DNA from: Brachypterus glaber
Taxonomy: Eukaryota; Arthropoda; Insecta; Coleoptera; Kateretidae
DNA length: 64,000 bases
Assembly: GCA_958510825.1 (NCBI GenBank)
Contig: OY294044.1
Location: forward strand, 45,782,626-45,846,625
Direction: 5' to 3'
Positions 22,126 through 32,805 of the stretch are shown here, one piece after another (position 1 is the first letter of the stretch; every line of letters starts with the position of its first letter). The notes beneath the pieces are model-generated. The model made no database searches. It was not told the origin of the DNA and saw nothing but the letters and a program-made list of their open reading frames with translations. A program made the translations under genes and the position numbers.

Positions 22126-22429
22126 TTTTCGTAATCAAAATATAGTAGATATAGGTGATAGAAGTGTTGTTTATTGCTGTATTTTTACTACAAATACTAC
22201 AGAACATAATTATTTATAACCGATTTTACTTGAAAACGGGGCACAATAGGTCCATGGGACAAGAGTATCTTTTTTTTTTGTTAAAAACTTAAGGCTACTA
22301 CATTTTGTTTGTGCCATTTTTTCCTTAGCTCCCCCCAGTTTTACCCGTGTGTGTGCATTTTATATTGCTAAGAGTAACTTCATCTTTTTAAGTAAAAAAA
22401 GTTTAGTAGGTGTACAAAGTTTTAATTAA

Positions 22430-22482
22430 TTATCCTTACACGTTTCGAAAATATTAAAAGAAAACCATCCTCAGCACTACAC
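22430..22482 (-). ncRNA. Degenerate hammerhead-like motif, Penelope-type
   Basis: The minus strand reads CTGAGGATGG, later CGAAACGTG, the word pair typical of Penelope-type hammerhead motifs. The intervening stem II barely pairs, so this is at best a decayed remnant. Confidence 0.25.
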
Positions 22483-22734
22483 TTTAACACCCTGTATCTA
22501 TAAAACCAAGGATTTGAAGTTTTCTTAAGATTTCCGGTTCTAGAATTCGCTATTAAAGTTTGGCATGCTAATTTTGGGACACCCTGTATAAATATATAAA
22601 AATATAAATTTATTTAATTTTTGCGAAAAATGAAAAAATTTTGAAAAAAAAATTAAAAATGTTAATTTTTTAGTTTTAAAATAAAGTTTAACCCCCATAA
22701 CTTTTTTGTTTTTGGTGGGATTACTTTCAAAAAC

Positions 22735-22835
22735 AATATGGAACATGAAAAATATTTATATCCAAGAATTTTTTGTCTAGGACGTTTTTTGGAGATTTTG
22801 GGAAATTCGAAACTACTATTCTAGCGCTAATTATC
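22735..22835 (+). repeat. Dispersed repeat (CTAGGACGTTTTTTGG family), copy 2
   Basis: TTTTTGTCTAGGACGTTTTT and TACTATTCTAGCGCTA match copy 1. It is preceded at 22690 by a CCCCCATAACTTTTTTG block also found near 53390 and 53515. Confidence 0.6.
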
Positions 22836-22999
22836 TTCGGTATACATTTGAAAGAAGATATACAAGTATTCAACTCTAGAAGCATTATTATCAAACCAGC
22901 TTTCCCATTACTGGGTGGATCATTACTATTGTATTTATTTTAATTTGTTTAAGTTAAATAATTACTTATTTTAAAAGCAACACATGTGTGTACCTTTGG

Positions 23000-23640
23000 G
23001 CATACGAAGACCTACAATCGTAGAAAGCGATATTAACTACTTATAACTTTTATAAAATTTAATTAAAAGGTGTATATTATCCTATTCAGATAATCCGAAG
23101 AATCTTAATTGCGTACTTAAACGTATATAAATTTCTTCTAGTATTTCTTTAATTATAAAACTTGTATAAAAATATGGAAGCATGCCTGTTTTTATTATTA
23201 TAATAATATTTATCATACATACAGATAATAAGACAATTACACTAGCTTTATTTTACATAGAGAAACTCAATAATAACCCACACGTGGTTTTTACTTTACA
23301 GATTGGACAATTACTTATTTATTTTACCCACTTTTGTCACTTGCCAAATTATTTTCTTGTAAATGTCATTAAAATTTTTGTTAAAAATATGATTAAAAAG
23401 CTATTTTTGGATTAAACTTTGCATTTCACTAAACTTGTAAACTATTATTGCCCTCTCTATAATTAACCCACTCTGCCTTCAGCCTTGTGGGTTAATTTTC
23501 TCATGGCTAAAATCCTAGTTTCCTCTCTCGTAAATAACTATTCTTTATAAGAATAGATATTTGAGTTTATAATAGGGATGTACGAGATAAACATTTTGAA
23601 TATTGCTTAATTTAAAATTATTATTTTCTCTTACATAGTT
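23000..23640. other. Non-coding stretch
   Basis: AT-rich. A short hairpin at 23464-23496 pairs TTAACCCAC with GTGGGTTAA. Nothing else was seen. Confidence 0.4.
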
Positions 23641-23654
23641 AATTTTTAGCTAGT

Positions 23655-24030
23655 CTATAAAAAGCAAAACATATATTTAACTAGATTTTACATGTAATTT
23701 TAGAATTTTGCATGTAATTTTACACGAGATTTTAATGTAATTTTAAAATTTTATATTTTTATATTACATGTCAAATTACATGTAAAATCTAGTAAATTTT
23801 ACAGAGTTCACTGTAAAAAATAAATATGTAAATTTACATGCAAAATCATGGGTAATGTGTTGCCATGCAGAGACAAGTAAAAGTAAAGATTTTACATGTA
23901 ATTTTACGATTATTGTAAAATTACAGTTTTATATGAATATTACATGTAATATTCATATAAAATTTTAAAATTACATGTAAAATCTCGTAAATTTTACTTG
24001 TACGTGCATGGCAACACATTCCCGATAATT
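23655..24030. repeat. Palindromic array of ATTTTACATGTAATTTTA units
   Basis: At least six copies of the self-complementary word TTACATGTAA lie in alternating arms. The right part is a clear hairpin: 23849-23920 pairs with 23967-24027 (TGTGTTGCCATGCA against GCATGGCAACACA). Its centre, 23927-23962, is a perfect loopless 36-bp palindrome around TTACATGTAA. Non-coding, probably a palindromic MITE. Confidence 0.7.
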
Positions 24031-24112
24031 CTATTTGTTTTTTACAGTGTATTGCAAGTTGCAATATGTAAGTTGCAATTTGTATCTTCAGCAGCTTAGC
24101 CGCTGTCGTAGG

Positions 24113-24160
24113 CGTATCATGAAGGCGTCCTTCACTAAAAGGACGCCTTGGTATCATACG
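24113..24160. repeat. Short hairpin with GGCGTCCTT arms
   Basis: CGTATCATGAAGGCGTCCTT pairs with AAGGACGCCTTGGTATCATACG around a 6-bp loop. A related word lies at 22013-22026. Confidence 0.6.
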
Positions 24161-24196
24161 TTGTGAGCGTGTAGGAAAGGCCCTGAAAAAGTACTA

Positions 24197-24236
24197 CCTA
24201 CTACTACTACTACTACTACTAACACTACTACTACTG

Positions 24237-24298
<62 letters not shown>
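24197..24298 (+). repeat. (CTA)n microsatellite
   Basis: A CTA trinucleotide run of about 100 bp with two interruptions (AACACTACTA, CTGCTA). Confidence 0.95.
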
Positions 24299-24299
<1 letters not shown>

Positions 24300-24338
24300 T
24301 TTTTGAAAGTAAATTTTCATCCTATAGTGAATTTGTTA

Positions 24339-24762
24339 CACGGAAAGAAATTAGTGGGCTCTGCGCTATACATTATAAGATATTTGGTAACAGTGGCAAA
24401 TTATAGTGATTTAAGCTATAGATTATAAGGGACACAATAACTAATAATGTTAAAAATAAATTGGAAACGATTATATATATTACAGACACGATTATATTTA
24501 TTACAGGCACTATTATAAATTTACAGAAATTTTATTATATTATAAAAATTATTAGCACGGACAATAATTAAATCTATTTAAGCTATAAATGCCATACTAT
24601 TTGTTATATTTTATTATTCACTAAACAATTAAAGTATTTCATATAAATTTTTACACTGACTGCCATAATTGTAAGAGAAAGCCTTGTATTTATATAATAA
24701 GCGATTATAATTTGCTTGGTATGTGTGTTATAGCGCTCCTAGCTATAATTTTTTTTTCCGTG
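24339..24762. mobile_element. 424-bp TA-flanked MITE, copy 1
   Basis: Starts CACGGAAAGAAATTAG and ends TAATTTTTTTTTCCGTG; imperfect terminal inverted repeats run about 30 bp and include GCGCTATA against TATAGCGC. TA flanks lie at 24337-24338 and 24763-24764. Copy 2 (56985-57409) differs at only about three positions by eye. No coding potential, so it must be mobilised in trans. Confidence 0.88.
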
Positions 24763-25414
24763 TACACGGCACCATGAACGTAGAAAATATTACAATAGCC
24801 TCGGGGGGGTTGTTACTAAAATGACACGAGCAGTGAAAGGGTTAATATAAACCCAAATTCAAAATATTCTATGTAACTGCAAGCCAGAACGATTTTCATT
24901 TGTGTCAATGGAAAAATACAAGATAACAACAAAAAATTGACAGGTAATTTTTACGTCAAAAAGTGAGAACTTTTGTGCTAATCGCTGCGTAATTAGCTAA
25001 ACTAAATCAAAGTACGTAAAAGTAAAACTTTGGATTCAACGACTATAAAGTCATTTTATATAAAAGCCCAAGCTCTTTATTCCAATTAAAAGCGAAAACA
25101 TAAAAATTAATTAAAAACAGCAAAGCTGAAGTACTAAATTTCTATATTAGTCATAGATGCTTAAGCAGAGATAATTATTAATAAAAATAAGACAAATATA
25201 ACTAAAAAGTTGTTTTAGTTTAATGGATTTTATCATTTTAATTACAAACAAGTGCTTGGTGTTGATATTTAATGTATAAAACAGACATGAAAATTAATTC
25301 TCTGTGTAGTGGTTTTATTTTACAAATTTATTGCAATAAAGAAATAAATTAACCATACCTAATTTCATCTTTATTATTTCACCAGCCGTTAGGCCTGTTT
25401 TCAACAGCAAAGCT

Positions 25415-25450
25415 CATGTTTAAGCCCGTGTATATACGGGCTTAAACATG
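25415..25450. repeat. Perfect hairpin, 15-bp arms
   Basis: CATGTTTAAGCCCGT and its complement flank a GTATAT loop. GTTTTCAA occurs 10 bp before and 2 bp after (25397-25404, 25453-25460), possibly an 8-bp target duplication of a tiny element. Confidence 0.65.
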
Positions 25451-25831
25451 TAGTTTTCAATTAGTGTGCCTTTTGCATTTTTTTTGTGAGGATTTTGGGA
25501 TTTCATACTTTTCTCATTAGCAGATCTATGTTTTTAATGTGCATAGCAAATTTTGGACTTCCAGGCATTTGGAAGTATAAAAAAATCTGTGGAAGGACAG
25601 ACAAACAGACAGATTATCACGCTATAATATCTTACTTTTTCTGTACGTATTTACGTACACGGTGATCCATAGAACATAAAACCATTTAGAGGGTTAATTT
25701 TCAACGTCATTATCAAGTGAATGGTCCCAAGACTGGTTTAAAGCAGTTATTCATCTCACTGTGGGAGAATTATCTTAGCGGTCTAAGGCATCGATATAGC
25801 ATTGACACTGAGCCATTTCCCATTATCTTTC

Positions 25832-26078
25832 AGCACAAAAAAAAGGATTCCTTGAACAAAGGACGTGTATCTTTCGATATGTTCAAACCCAAAGCTCTTG
25901 TTGCATTTCTTTAAACCAAAGTCAGTGTCCTTGAATGACACAGATTTTTGAATAAAGATCCTTATTCAAGGACATTAACTTGGAATTAAAAAAAAAATCT
26001 AGACTTGAGGGAATATGGCTATGAACATCTTGAAAGACACGTGTTCTTGGTTCAAGAAATCCTTTTTTTTGTGTCTTA
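25832..26078. mobile_element. Inverted-repeat element, arms about 50 bp
   Basis: CAAAAAAAAGGATTCCTTGA and GGACGTGTATCTTTC at the left are complementary to GAAAGACACGTGTTC and AAATCCTTTTTTTTGTG at the right. Open frames across it are not protein-like. Confidence 0.5.
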
Positions 26079-26727
26079 GTTTGTAAACTAAAATTTGTTT
26101 CCATCTCCTAATTAGCAGGGCCGTGATGTTTTAGGACAAGATTAAAATTTACGCTTTTGGTAAATTGAAATACATGCATGTATAGTACCTACATGTACTC
26201 CTGCAGCACTACATTTTAAAGGAATTTAAACTAATCTGAAAATGTCATTGGGGAAAAATTTGAACAACAAATAAAAAAAGATAGGAATATGAGTTGATTT
26301 TTATTTAATGATTTCATTGTTTATGTTACTCGAAACCTACAAATTATTAAAAAAAAATATTTTGAATAAATACTAAAATAAAATAAAATATTTCGTTAAA
26401 AAAAATAAAAATATTTTTCTAAAACATATATTCTACTTCCCAACTTTTGCTTCCGTGCCAAATTACAGAAAACCTTGTGCCAACTAGTAAAACGCACGAA
26501 AACGCATCAAAAATACGTTTCATAATCACTGAAAAAGTGAATTGCGTCAAAGCACTCTCGAAAACACAGTTTTCATATCCTCTGTATCATTACGAAAATA
26601 CTTAAATATGGAAATATCGAGGGATTAACCCTGCTTGAAAATTTGTTCAATGATTTTGGAAATGCCAACGAAATTGGAAATTCCAACGAATCGAAAATTT
26701 TAGTGAATTCCTGTAGGAATGTCTATA

Positions 26728-26764
26728 GGAATTCCTCAGATCTTGCACAGATCTGAGGAATTCC
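26728..26764. repeat. Perfect hairpin, 16-bp arms
   Basis: GGAATTCCTCAGATCT, loop TGCAC, AGATCTGAGGAATTCC. A shorter hairpin (ACTCTCTC, CTA, GAGAGAGT) follows at 26826-26844. Confidence 0.75.
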
Positions 26765-26925
26765 AGGGAGGATTACCTTTCGGAAAATACACTGCTTTAG
26801 CAGAAACATCGACAGTAACATTTTTACTCTCTCCTAGAGAGAGTAAGGCGCACCTGTGATCAACTTTATTTTATTTTTGATTTGTTTTTGCTAAATCTTT
26901 TTTTCGTATATAATTACACAAGAGG

Positions 26926-27092
26926 CTGAGAATTATGCGGGAAAAATTCGGTGTTTTCATGAAAATTTGCTGCCTGGAAATAATTACGACCGGGACGTCG
27001 CCCCTGCAGGGGCGATGCCCCTGGAGTAATGATTTCCTTTTACAGCAAATTTGAATGAAAACTGTAAATTTTTCCCGATAATTCGAAGAATC
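26926..27092. mobile_element. Palindromic element with GC-rich core
   Basis: The arms pair GAATTATGCGGGAAAAATT with AATTTTTCCCGATAATTC and TTTTCATGAAAATTTGCTG with CAGCAAATTTGAATGAAAA. The centre contains CGCCCCTGCAGGGGCG. Probably a MITE; the duplication was not resolved. Confidence 0.55.
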
Positions 27093-27420
27093 GTGTGTTA
27101 TTCGGAAGATTATTTTCTAACGATTTATAATATGTCAAAGCAACTTTTATATTTTTTTATATATTCTTTGATTTGGTTAATTTAATTTAATTCTCAACTG
27201 CTAAACTAAAAACTTTTTTTCCATTTTTAAATTGCAAATTATAGTTCTGTTAATCGTTTAGTCACTTACTGCAGTACTGACTAGCGCGGTACTGCGCCAG
27301 GCTTGCAAGCATGTTCATAAAATTTAACCTATAAAAAATGTCATTACATTTTATAAAAAGAATATTTATATAAAGAACTTTCACTTTCGGGTTTAGACCG
27401 TGTTAATGGATTTTCACTTT

Positions 27421-27457
27421 CCGACGTTTCGTCTCTTACTACTAGAGACATCTTCAG
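27421..27457 (-). ncRNA. Hammerhead-like motif, left arm of the Penelope palindrome
   Basis: The minus strand reads CTGAAGATGTCTCT, a 7-base loop, AGAGACGAAACGTC. GTCTCT:AGAGAC forms stem II between a CUGAAGA-type core and GAAA. One extra U follows the CUGAAGA core compared with the canonical hammerhead. Such motifs are known from Penelope-like element ends. Confidence 0.5.
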
Positions 27458-27500
27458 GGATTAATCTGAAACTAAGTTTCGAATCAACTTGTGTCACTAT

Positions 27501-27737
27501 TTATGACGAGTTGTGGTTATTCACCCGTGACGAGCTTTTTCCTATCAAAGACTTCCATATTGCAGGTAAGTGGTAACCAGTGTCCCGACTGATATTGTTA
27601 GGATGCTTGATGATTTCTATCGATTCCCGTATCTTCCTTGGCATTTTTCTGTTTTCTGTTAATATTTGTTTTGTTTCAGACAAATTGATTTTATGACCTG
27701 TTTCATGTACATGTTCGGCTACTGCCGATATGAACAT
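27501..27737 (-). pseudogene. Penelope-like protein, C-terminal fragment (left arm)
   Basis: Reads AEHVHETGHKINLSETKQIL, then PRKIRESIEIIKHPNNI and GYHLPAIWKSL. The ETGH, RESIEI.KHPNN and GY.L..WK words are typical of the end of the Penelope-like GIY-YIG endonuclease. The frame is open for 78 codons, but everything upstream is missing. Confidence 0.8.
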
Positions 27738-27747
27738 GAAACATGAA

Positions 27748-27956
27748 ACATGAAACAGGTCATAAAATCAATTTGTCTGAAACAAAACAAATATTAACAG
27801 AAAACAGAAAAAATGCCAAGGAAGATACGGGAATCGATAGAAATCATCAAGCATCCTAACAATATCAATCGGGACACTGGTTACCACTTACCTGCAATAT
27901 GGAAGTCTTTGATAGGAAAAAGCTCGTCACGGGTGAATAACCACAACTCGTCATAA
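27748..27956 (+). pseudogene. Penelope-like protein, C-terminal fragment (right arm)
   Basis: The inverted copy of the left-arm frame. One extra A in the run after TTAACAGAAAACAG (about 27802-27812) shifts the frame before PRKIRESIEI. The later part then reads HPNNINRDTGYHLPAIWKSL, with Asn where the left arm has Ser. Confidence 0.75.
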
Positions 27957-27999
27957 ATAGTGACACAAGTTGATTCGAAACTTAGTTTCAGATTAATCC

Positions 28000-28036
28000 C
28001 TGAAGATGTCTCTAGTAGTAAGAGACGAAACGTCGG
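28000..28036 (+). ncRNA. Hammerhead-like motif, right arm of the Penelope palindrome
   Basis: Same motif as the left arm in the opposite orientation. Stem II is a perfect 6-bp helix and GAAACGTC follows. Stem I is short by eye (about three pairs), so activity is uncertain. Confidence 0.5.
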
Positions 28037-28414
28037 AAAGTGAAAATCCATTAACACGGTCTAAACCCGAAAGTGAAAGTTCTTTATATCTTAATGGCCG
28101 TGAAAGCTTAAAATCTAAAAAAATAATATTTTGAGGTATTTTTTGGTAAATAATAAATTAATAACAATAATTATAAATAGTAATATATTCATATTCAATT
28201 ATTAATTAGTTTTAGGTATGAAATCTTGTTGTAAAAGAGAAGTACTGAAAAACAAAATACTACAGCGATTCTCACTAGAATTTTCTACAAAGAAAATTCC
28301 CAATATTGCTATATGATTGGACAGAAATAAACACGTGGCCAGAAATATTGTCAAATGATTGGTTGATAAAAACGTTAAAAAATAATCTTCATAATTCGTG
28401 TAAAGTTACTCAAT

Positions 28415-28463
28415 TTTCCCATATGTCGCAGCGACATATGGGAAAGAGCGACATTGTCGCTCT
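28415..28463. repeat. Two abutting odd-length perfect hairpins
   Basis: 28415-28445 is TTTCCCATATGTCGC, a single A, then its complement. 28445-28463 is AGAGCGACA, T, TGTCGCTCT. They share one base at 28445. Confidence 0.75.
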
Positions 28464-28930
28464 GTCTCTCTGTGGTAGGTTATATGAATATGGATAACAT
28501 CGCGATGCATCGGGGATCACTAAGGGATGTTTTTTTGGTTGATGTGTCAAAAAAATGCATATTTCTTTCTCTTTATTAATACAATTAAATTATATTAAAT
28601 ATTAAAGCCGTACCAAATACCAAAATCTGTTGAATGGTTTTGCCAATATTTATACATTACTTTTGACAATACTGTTATAGTAGCGTAGAAAAGATTATAA
28701 TGGACAAAGGAGATTCTCTTTTAAAGAATAAAATCCTCCATTGTTAAAATAAAATGAATGCGGATGTAATATAATGATACTTTAATATATAGTAACAATA
28801 CCTAATTGTTAAATTATTTTTTTTTATTTTAAATAGCTTATTTTTAAAACCTAAGTAAGTTAATGTTTTTTTTTTGGCGCGTGGCCACGCGTACTTTTTA
28901 TAACATCAATAATTATAATTTAACAAATAG
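28464..28930. other. Non-coding stretch
   Basis: AT-rich. GCGTGGCCACGC is a lone GC palindrome near 28880. No element was delimited. Confidence 0.4.
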
Positions 28931-28933
28931 TAT

Positions 28934-29064
28934 GTATATTATGCACCTAGTATGCGAACTAAGTCTTTAGTGTTCGAGACTGAAGTTTTTTTGCTGAGAC
29001 GGAGTCGAGGCAAAAAATCAGTCAAAAACACTTAAGACATTTCGCATACGTGGTGCATATAATA
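28934..29064. repeat. Inverted repeat with TATGCGAACTAAGT arms
   Basis: TATTATGCACCTAGTATGCG pairs with CGCATACGTGGTGCATATAA, and CTTTAGTGTT with AACACTTAAG. The spacer is about 50 bp. It directly abuts the next element. Confidence 0.6.
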
Positions 29065-29344
29065 TTTTTTCTACTACCTAACGCTAATAACTCTAAATAT
29101 CAGTTAAAAATAAAGTTTAAAAATTATTTTGACATAGCTATCAGTTTGACAAATAAGTTGACAAAAGTTATTAGTTGTCTCAAAAATTTTCATTATTGAC
29201 CGTCGCAACACGTCGTCAATAAACATTGCTTAACAACGGTCAATAATAAATTAGTTCACTGATTTTATTGGTTGCCAAGGTAAACAAGCCTTGACAACGG
29301 TAGATAACATATAAGCTAGCACTTAATTAGGTAGTAGAAAAAAT
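29064..29344. mobile_element. MITE with ATTTTTTCTACTACCTAA ends
   Basis: 18-bp perfect terminal inverted repeats at 29064-29081 and 29327-29344, flanked by AAT on both sides. The interior has partly complementary TTGACA/TGTCAA words and no coding potential. Confidence 0.6.
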
Positions 29345-29990
29345 AATAATCGATAGAGCAATTCTTAATAAAGATTCAGATTTTACGTGTGAAATATTGT
29401 TTGCTTTAACCATTCTTTGTAACTTAAATTAGGTTAGAACTACCATGGCAACCGCTTTCCTAAAAAAATCGAAAGGCTCCAAAAACCGTTTCCGAACGGC
29501 TAAAAATGGGTGATAGGAGCGTTTTGTTTTTTAGTCATTAACTTATTTTTAGATACTGTTAAAGATAAAATAGTCAAAGTTAAAACTGAGAGCGAATTCA
29601 AAATAGATTAGAAAATGGTCTAGAATACTGAAATACTGCTCAAATCATAAAGGATGTAGAGTGCAGAAAGTTAAGGGAAATAAAAGTTTTTTCTAAGAAT
29701 AGGCCCTAGGCACTAATTTGAAACGTTATGAAATAGGAAGTTGTGTAAATAGGCAACCATTAATACACCTGCGTGTTGCATAATTTATTAAAGTTCGTAT
29801 CCCTAAACGTTATATTCTACCAAAAACTGTATATGACATCTTTTGTATGGCTTAAAAAGAGCTTTTCTGTGAAATATAATTTTTTGAAATCAGTTTATAA
29901 GTGAGTTATGCTATCTAATCAGCTCTTTGAAATATGATAAGAAACTACATTTAAGAAACCCGCTTGTCGATATCTTTTTTAGAAATGGAG
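29345..29990. other. Non-coding stretch
   Basis: AT-rich, no recognisable gene or delimited repeat. Confidence 0.4.
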
Positions 29991-30004
29991 GTAGCGAGTT
30001 TACA

Positions 30005-30076
30005 TAGGGACACTAGATCTAGGTCTTAAGTTAGCAAGGCGCCTTGCTAACTTAAGACTTAGATCTAGTGTCCCTA
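30005..30076. mobile_element. 72-bp hAT-like palindromic micro-element
   Basis: TAGGGACACTAGATCTAGG to its complement is almost a full-length palindrome centred on CAAGGCGCCTTG. An 8-bp direct repeat AGTTTACA flanks it at 29997-30004 and 30077-30084. An 8-bp duplication and a TAGGG/CAGGG-type start are typical of the hAT superfamily. Confidence 0.7.
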
Positions 30077-30583
30077 AGTTTACACCCAGACAGACGGACG
30101 GATGCAATTTTTTTTTTACTGATTTCGACTCAGGAAGGTCTAAAACGTCGAGAAATGTGAAAAAACAAAGATTTTGACTTTTCGTCGAAGATTTTAATAC
30201 ATCGGCAATTAGTAGTACTAAGTGCCGATGTAAAATAGTAAAATTTTATCAAGTAACGCTTCTTTTCTAACAATTAAAATCATTCGCGTAGACTTAAAAC
30301 AGGATGCATAGTTTATTGTTCTCTTTTAAGTGCTATTCAATTAAATTCGATACAGTTTTTTGCCGTTTTCTTTTTCAGAATTATAGAAAACGGTTAAAAC
30401 GGTGTTAATCGTCAGCGGATTTAAAGCGCCCGGTTTAAATCATTTACGAGGTTACTTATAATTAATTTGTTTTTTTAGTGAATTATTTCCTGAACTACTG
30501 CACATTAAATGCTTTGAAAATTACTCGAGGACTCAACTGATGATTATACAGAAATTCGACCGGAAAGTATGCAATACACTGAT

Positions 30584-30623
30584 AGAATAATAATAATATT
30601 AATAATAATAATAATAATAAAGA
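30584..30623 (-). repeat. (TTA)n tail of non-LTR relic 2
   Basis: AAT trinucleotide run on the plus strand at the 3' end of the minus-strand relic, after an AATAAA-like word on the minus strand. Confidence 0.85.
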
Positions 30624-31925
30624 AGTTTATTTATGATAACAACGTTACATAAAATGGAGTTAGCTCAGCTCTTCCCAGGTACCGGTCGTTACTGGAATAT
30701 ACTAGAATGATAAGCAGTCCGGCCCCCAGAAAGTCTGATCTTCCGCTAATCCAAAAAATAATAAAAATACATGAAAGTTACATAAATTACAACTAGTTTC
30801 TAACTAAATTTATAAAGAATAATATATAATGGTCTTTGGTTTGTTTTAAACTTGTTCAACGAAAGTGACCTAATTTTATAATCCAGTCCATTGCAGAATT
30901 GTACAAAATTATAATAAAAAGAGCGTTCATAAATAGCAGAGTAATAACGAGGTAGAGACAAGGTATTCTTTCTTCGAATATTTACACTATCACGAACCTT
31001 ATCAGTAAGATAGCTTGAAGCATTGGCATTTATTACTTTGTGAAACAAGCAACTACAGTGAAGTTTTCGTCTTTGCTCCATATTAAGCCAATTTAGTTCC
31101 TTAATTTTTTGTGATATAGGGTTATGTTCTCGATTGTATTTTCTTATTCCAAAAATAAATCTTATGCAACCGTTTTGTATCTTTTGAATTCTGTCCCTAT
31201 CAGCAGCGTCTATACAATAATTGTAAACAGTATCACAGTAATTAAACTGACTTAGAACCAGAGATTCGCATAAAGTTGCTTTAAGAGTATTGTCCATCAT
31301 ATGGCGGTTATTGTATAACATTTTCATGCTACAATAGGTTTTCTAATCATGTCGTTAACCTGCGTCTTGAATCGTAAGCTGTAGTCAATAACAACACCTA
31401 AATTTCTTGCTTCATCCGCTCTTGGAATTGGGATATTATTTATATGTACGTTAAAATTTTGTAAACTGTTTACAGCCAATTTTCTACCAATAATAATAAG
31501 TTTCGACTTATTTGGGTTTAAAAAAAGAGAGTGATTCCTAGCCCCATTAGCCAAACGGGCGAGGTCTTCATTCATATGTAAGCTTGCTAGGTTGGCACTA
31601 TCTGGACTAAAAGATAAATATAGCTGCGTGTCATCAGCATAAAAGTGTTTTTTGCATATAAGAATATAGGTAAAAAAAATTACATGTGTATATTATGTAA
31701 AGTAAGGGTCCCAATATGGATCCTTGTGGAACACCTGACAACACTGCAGCTATTTCAGATAGCAAATCTTTAATGCTGACCCTTTGGATTCTTTGGCTAA
31801 GGTATAACTGAAACATTTCGACCGCTTCCGGTGAAAGACCAATGTAGTTTAAAATAGGAAACAATATATCGTGATCTATAGTTTCGAACGCTTTGCTAAA
31901 ATCCGTTATTAATACAATAACTTAT
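30584..31925 (-). pseudogene. 5'-truncated non-LTR retrotransposon relic 2 (reverse transcriptase)
   Basis: In order on the minus strand: motif A in VLITDFSKAFETIDHDIL, motif B in GVPQGSILGPLLYIIYT, and catalytic YADD in FYADDTQLYLSFSPDSANL. The palm end follows in FLNPNKSKLIIIGRK. The thumb region at 30800-31327 contains LSQFNYCDTVYNYC and FHKVINANASSYL. Frameshifts occur near 31650 and 31320. The catalytic residues survive, but the 5' part is lost and the frame is broken. The 3' UTR runs 30624-30799. The tail and sequence differ from relic 1, so it is another family. Confidence 0.88.
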
Positions 31926-32124
31926 TCTTATATATGCGCCATCCACAAATTGCACCTTGATTACAACAACATTTCTATCAATTTACAAAAAAAAAATAAT
32001 TAAAGAAAAAAATAAGTAAAAGATTTAAAACAAATAAATTAAAATAGTCCACATAAATTTAAACCTGCCGCTCTTCAGTTGAGCTAATAGCTGTCAGACT
32101 AATAGTTATGTTCGTTGGATCCTG

Positions 32125-32706
32125 CCACATAGGTAGAGAATATATAGAGGAAATAAACGTTTGCGCAGGATTCTGCGCTGCGTAATAACAATAGATAAAA
32201 AGTCCAAACGAAAATTGATTTCTAAACGGTAAAAATGGCGGTTCTACGTTGCCAACAATATTTTAACCGTAAAATTTTTAATTATAAAAACCAATAAATT
32301 TCTAATATTTTTCTACAAATTTTAATAACAACACTCAAAGAGGGCACAAATTTACATTCAAACCGTTTAAATTCAAGCAAACGTAAATTTACAAGGGTAG
32401 GAGGTCTGACAACGCTGCACTCTGTCATTTTGTTATGAAATCGAATAATTGTTGATATTTTGTTTGTGGCGTTGTTTGTGGTATTTGCGTGTCTTTATAG
32501 TTTTATTTTGTTTATAGTGTTAAATTTTTTAACTTAAAAATGACTTGTTTTATAAAGACTTGTAAAAATGTGAAAAACCTTTTTGAGGTTTTGTTTTTGT
32601 TTACAAATTTTGACGTGTAAAAGGTAAAAATGGCGGACTAAATTTTACACACCTAATGTGTTTTTGTCTTTATCTAATACCCACTATAGCTTCTCTACCT
32701 ATGTGG
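32125..32706. mobile_element. Element with CCACATAGGTAGAGAA ends, 582 bp
   Basis: A 16-bp perfect inverted repeat at 32125-32140 and 32691-32706. The interior is AT-rich and non-coding. A precise target duplication was not established, although CCTG occurs near both flanks. Confidence 0.5.
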
Positions 32707-32757
32707 TTCCTGCACTTTTGAACTTTATAGTTCTTTGTCATGCTTAAGAATTAAAAA

Positions 32758-32805
32758 ACAAATACAGTACTTATTTGGTTGGGTGAAAAGTGTACGTCAG
32801 TGCAG
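32758..32805 (+). repeat. Half copy of the 80-bp TA palindrome family
   Basis: AACAAATACAGTACTTATTT then GGTTGGGTGAAAAGTGTA matches the right half of 12012-12091. Confidence 0.6.

Larger units (their letters stand above)
27370..28088. mobile_element. Head-to-head pair of 5'-truncated Penelope-like elements
   Basis: A near-perfect palindrome with arms of about 350 bp meeting near 27735. Each arm, read outward from the centre, encodes the C-terminal part of a Penelope-like protein and then the 3' end with a hammerhead-like word pair. Penelope-like elements encode a reverse transcriptase plus a GIY-YIG endonuclease and are often found in inverted or tandem partial copies. Here only the end of the endonuclease region survives. 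Confidence 0.8.

Noticed and set aside
23464..23496. TTAACCCAC hairpin as a piggyBac MITE
   Set aside because: Only 9-bp arms; TTAA is part of the arm itself, and no second copy was seen.
24193..24298. CRISPR-like or satellite array
   Set aside because: A simple CTA trinucleotide run without spacers.
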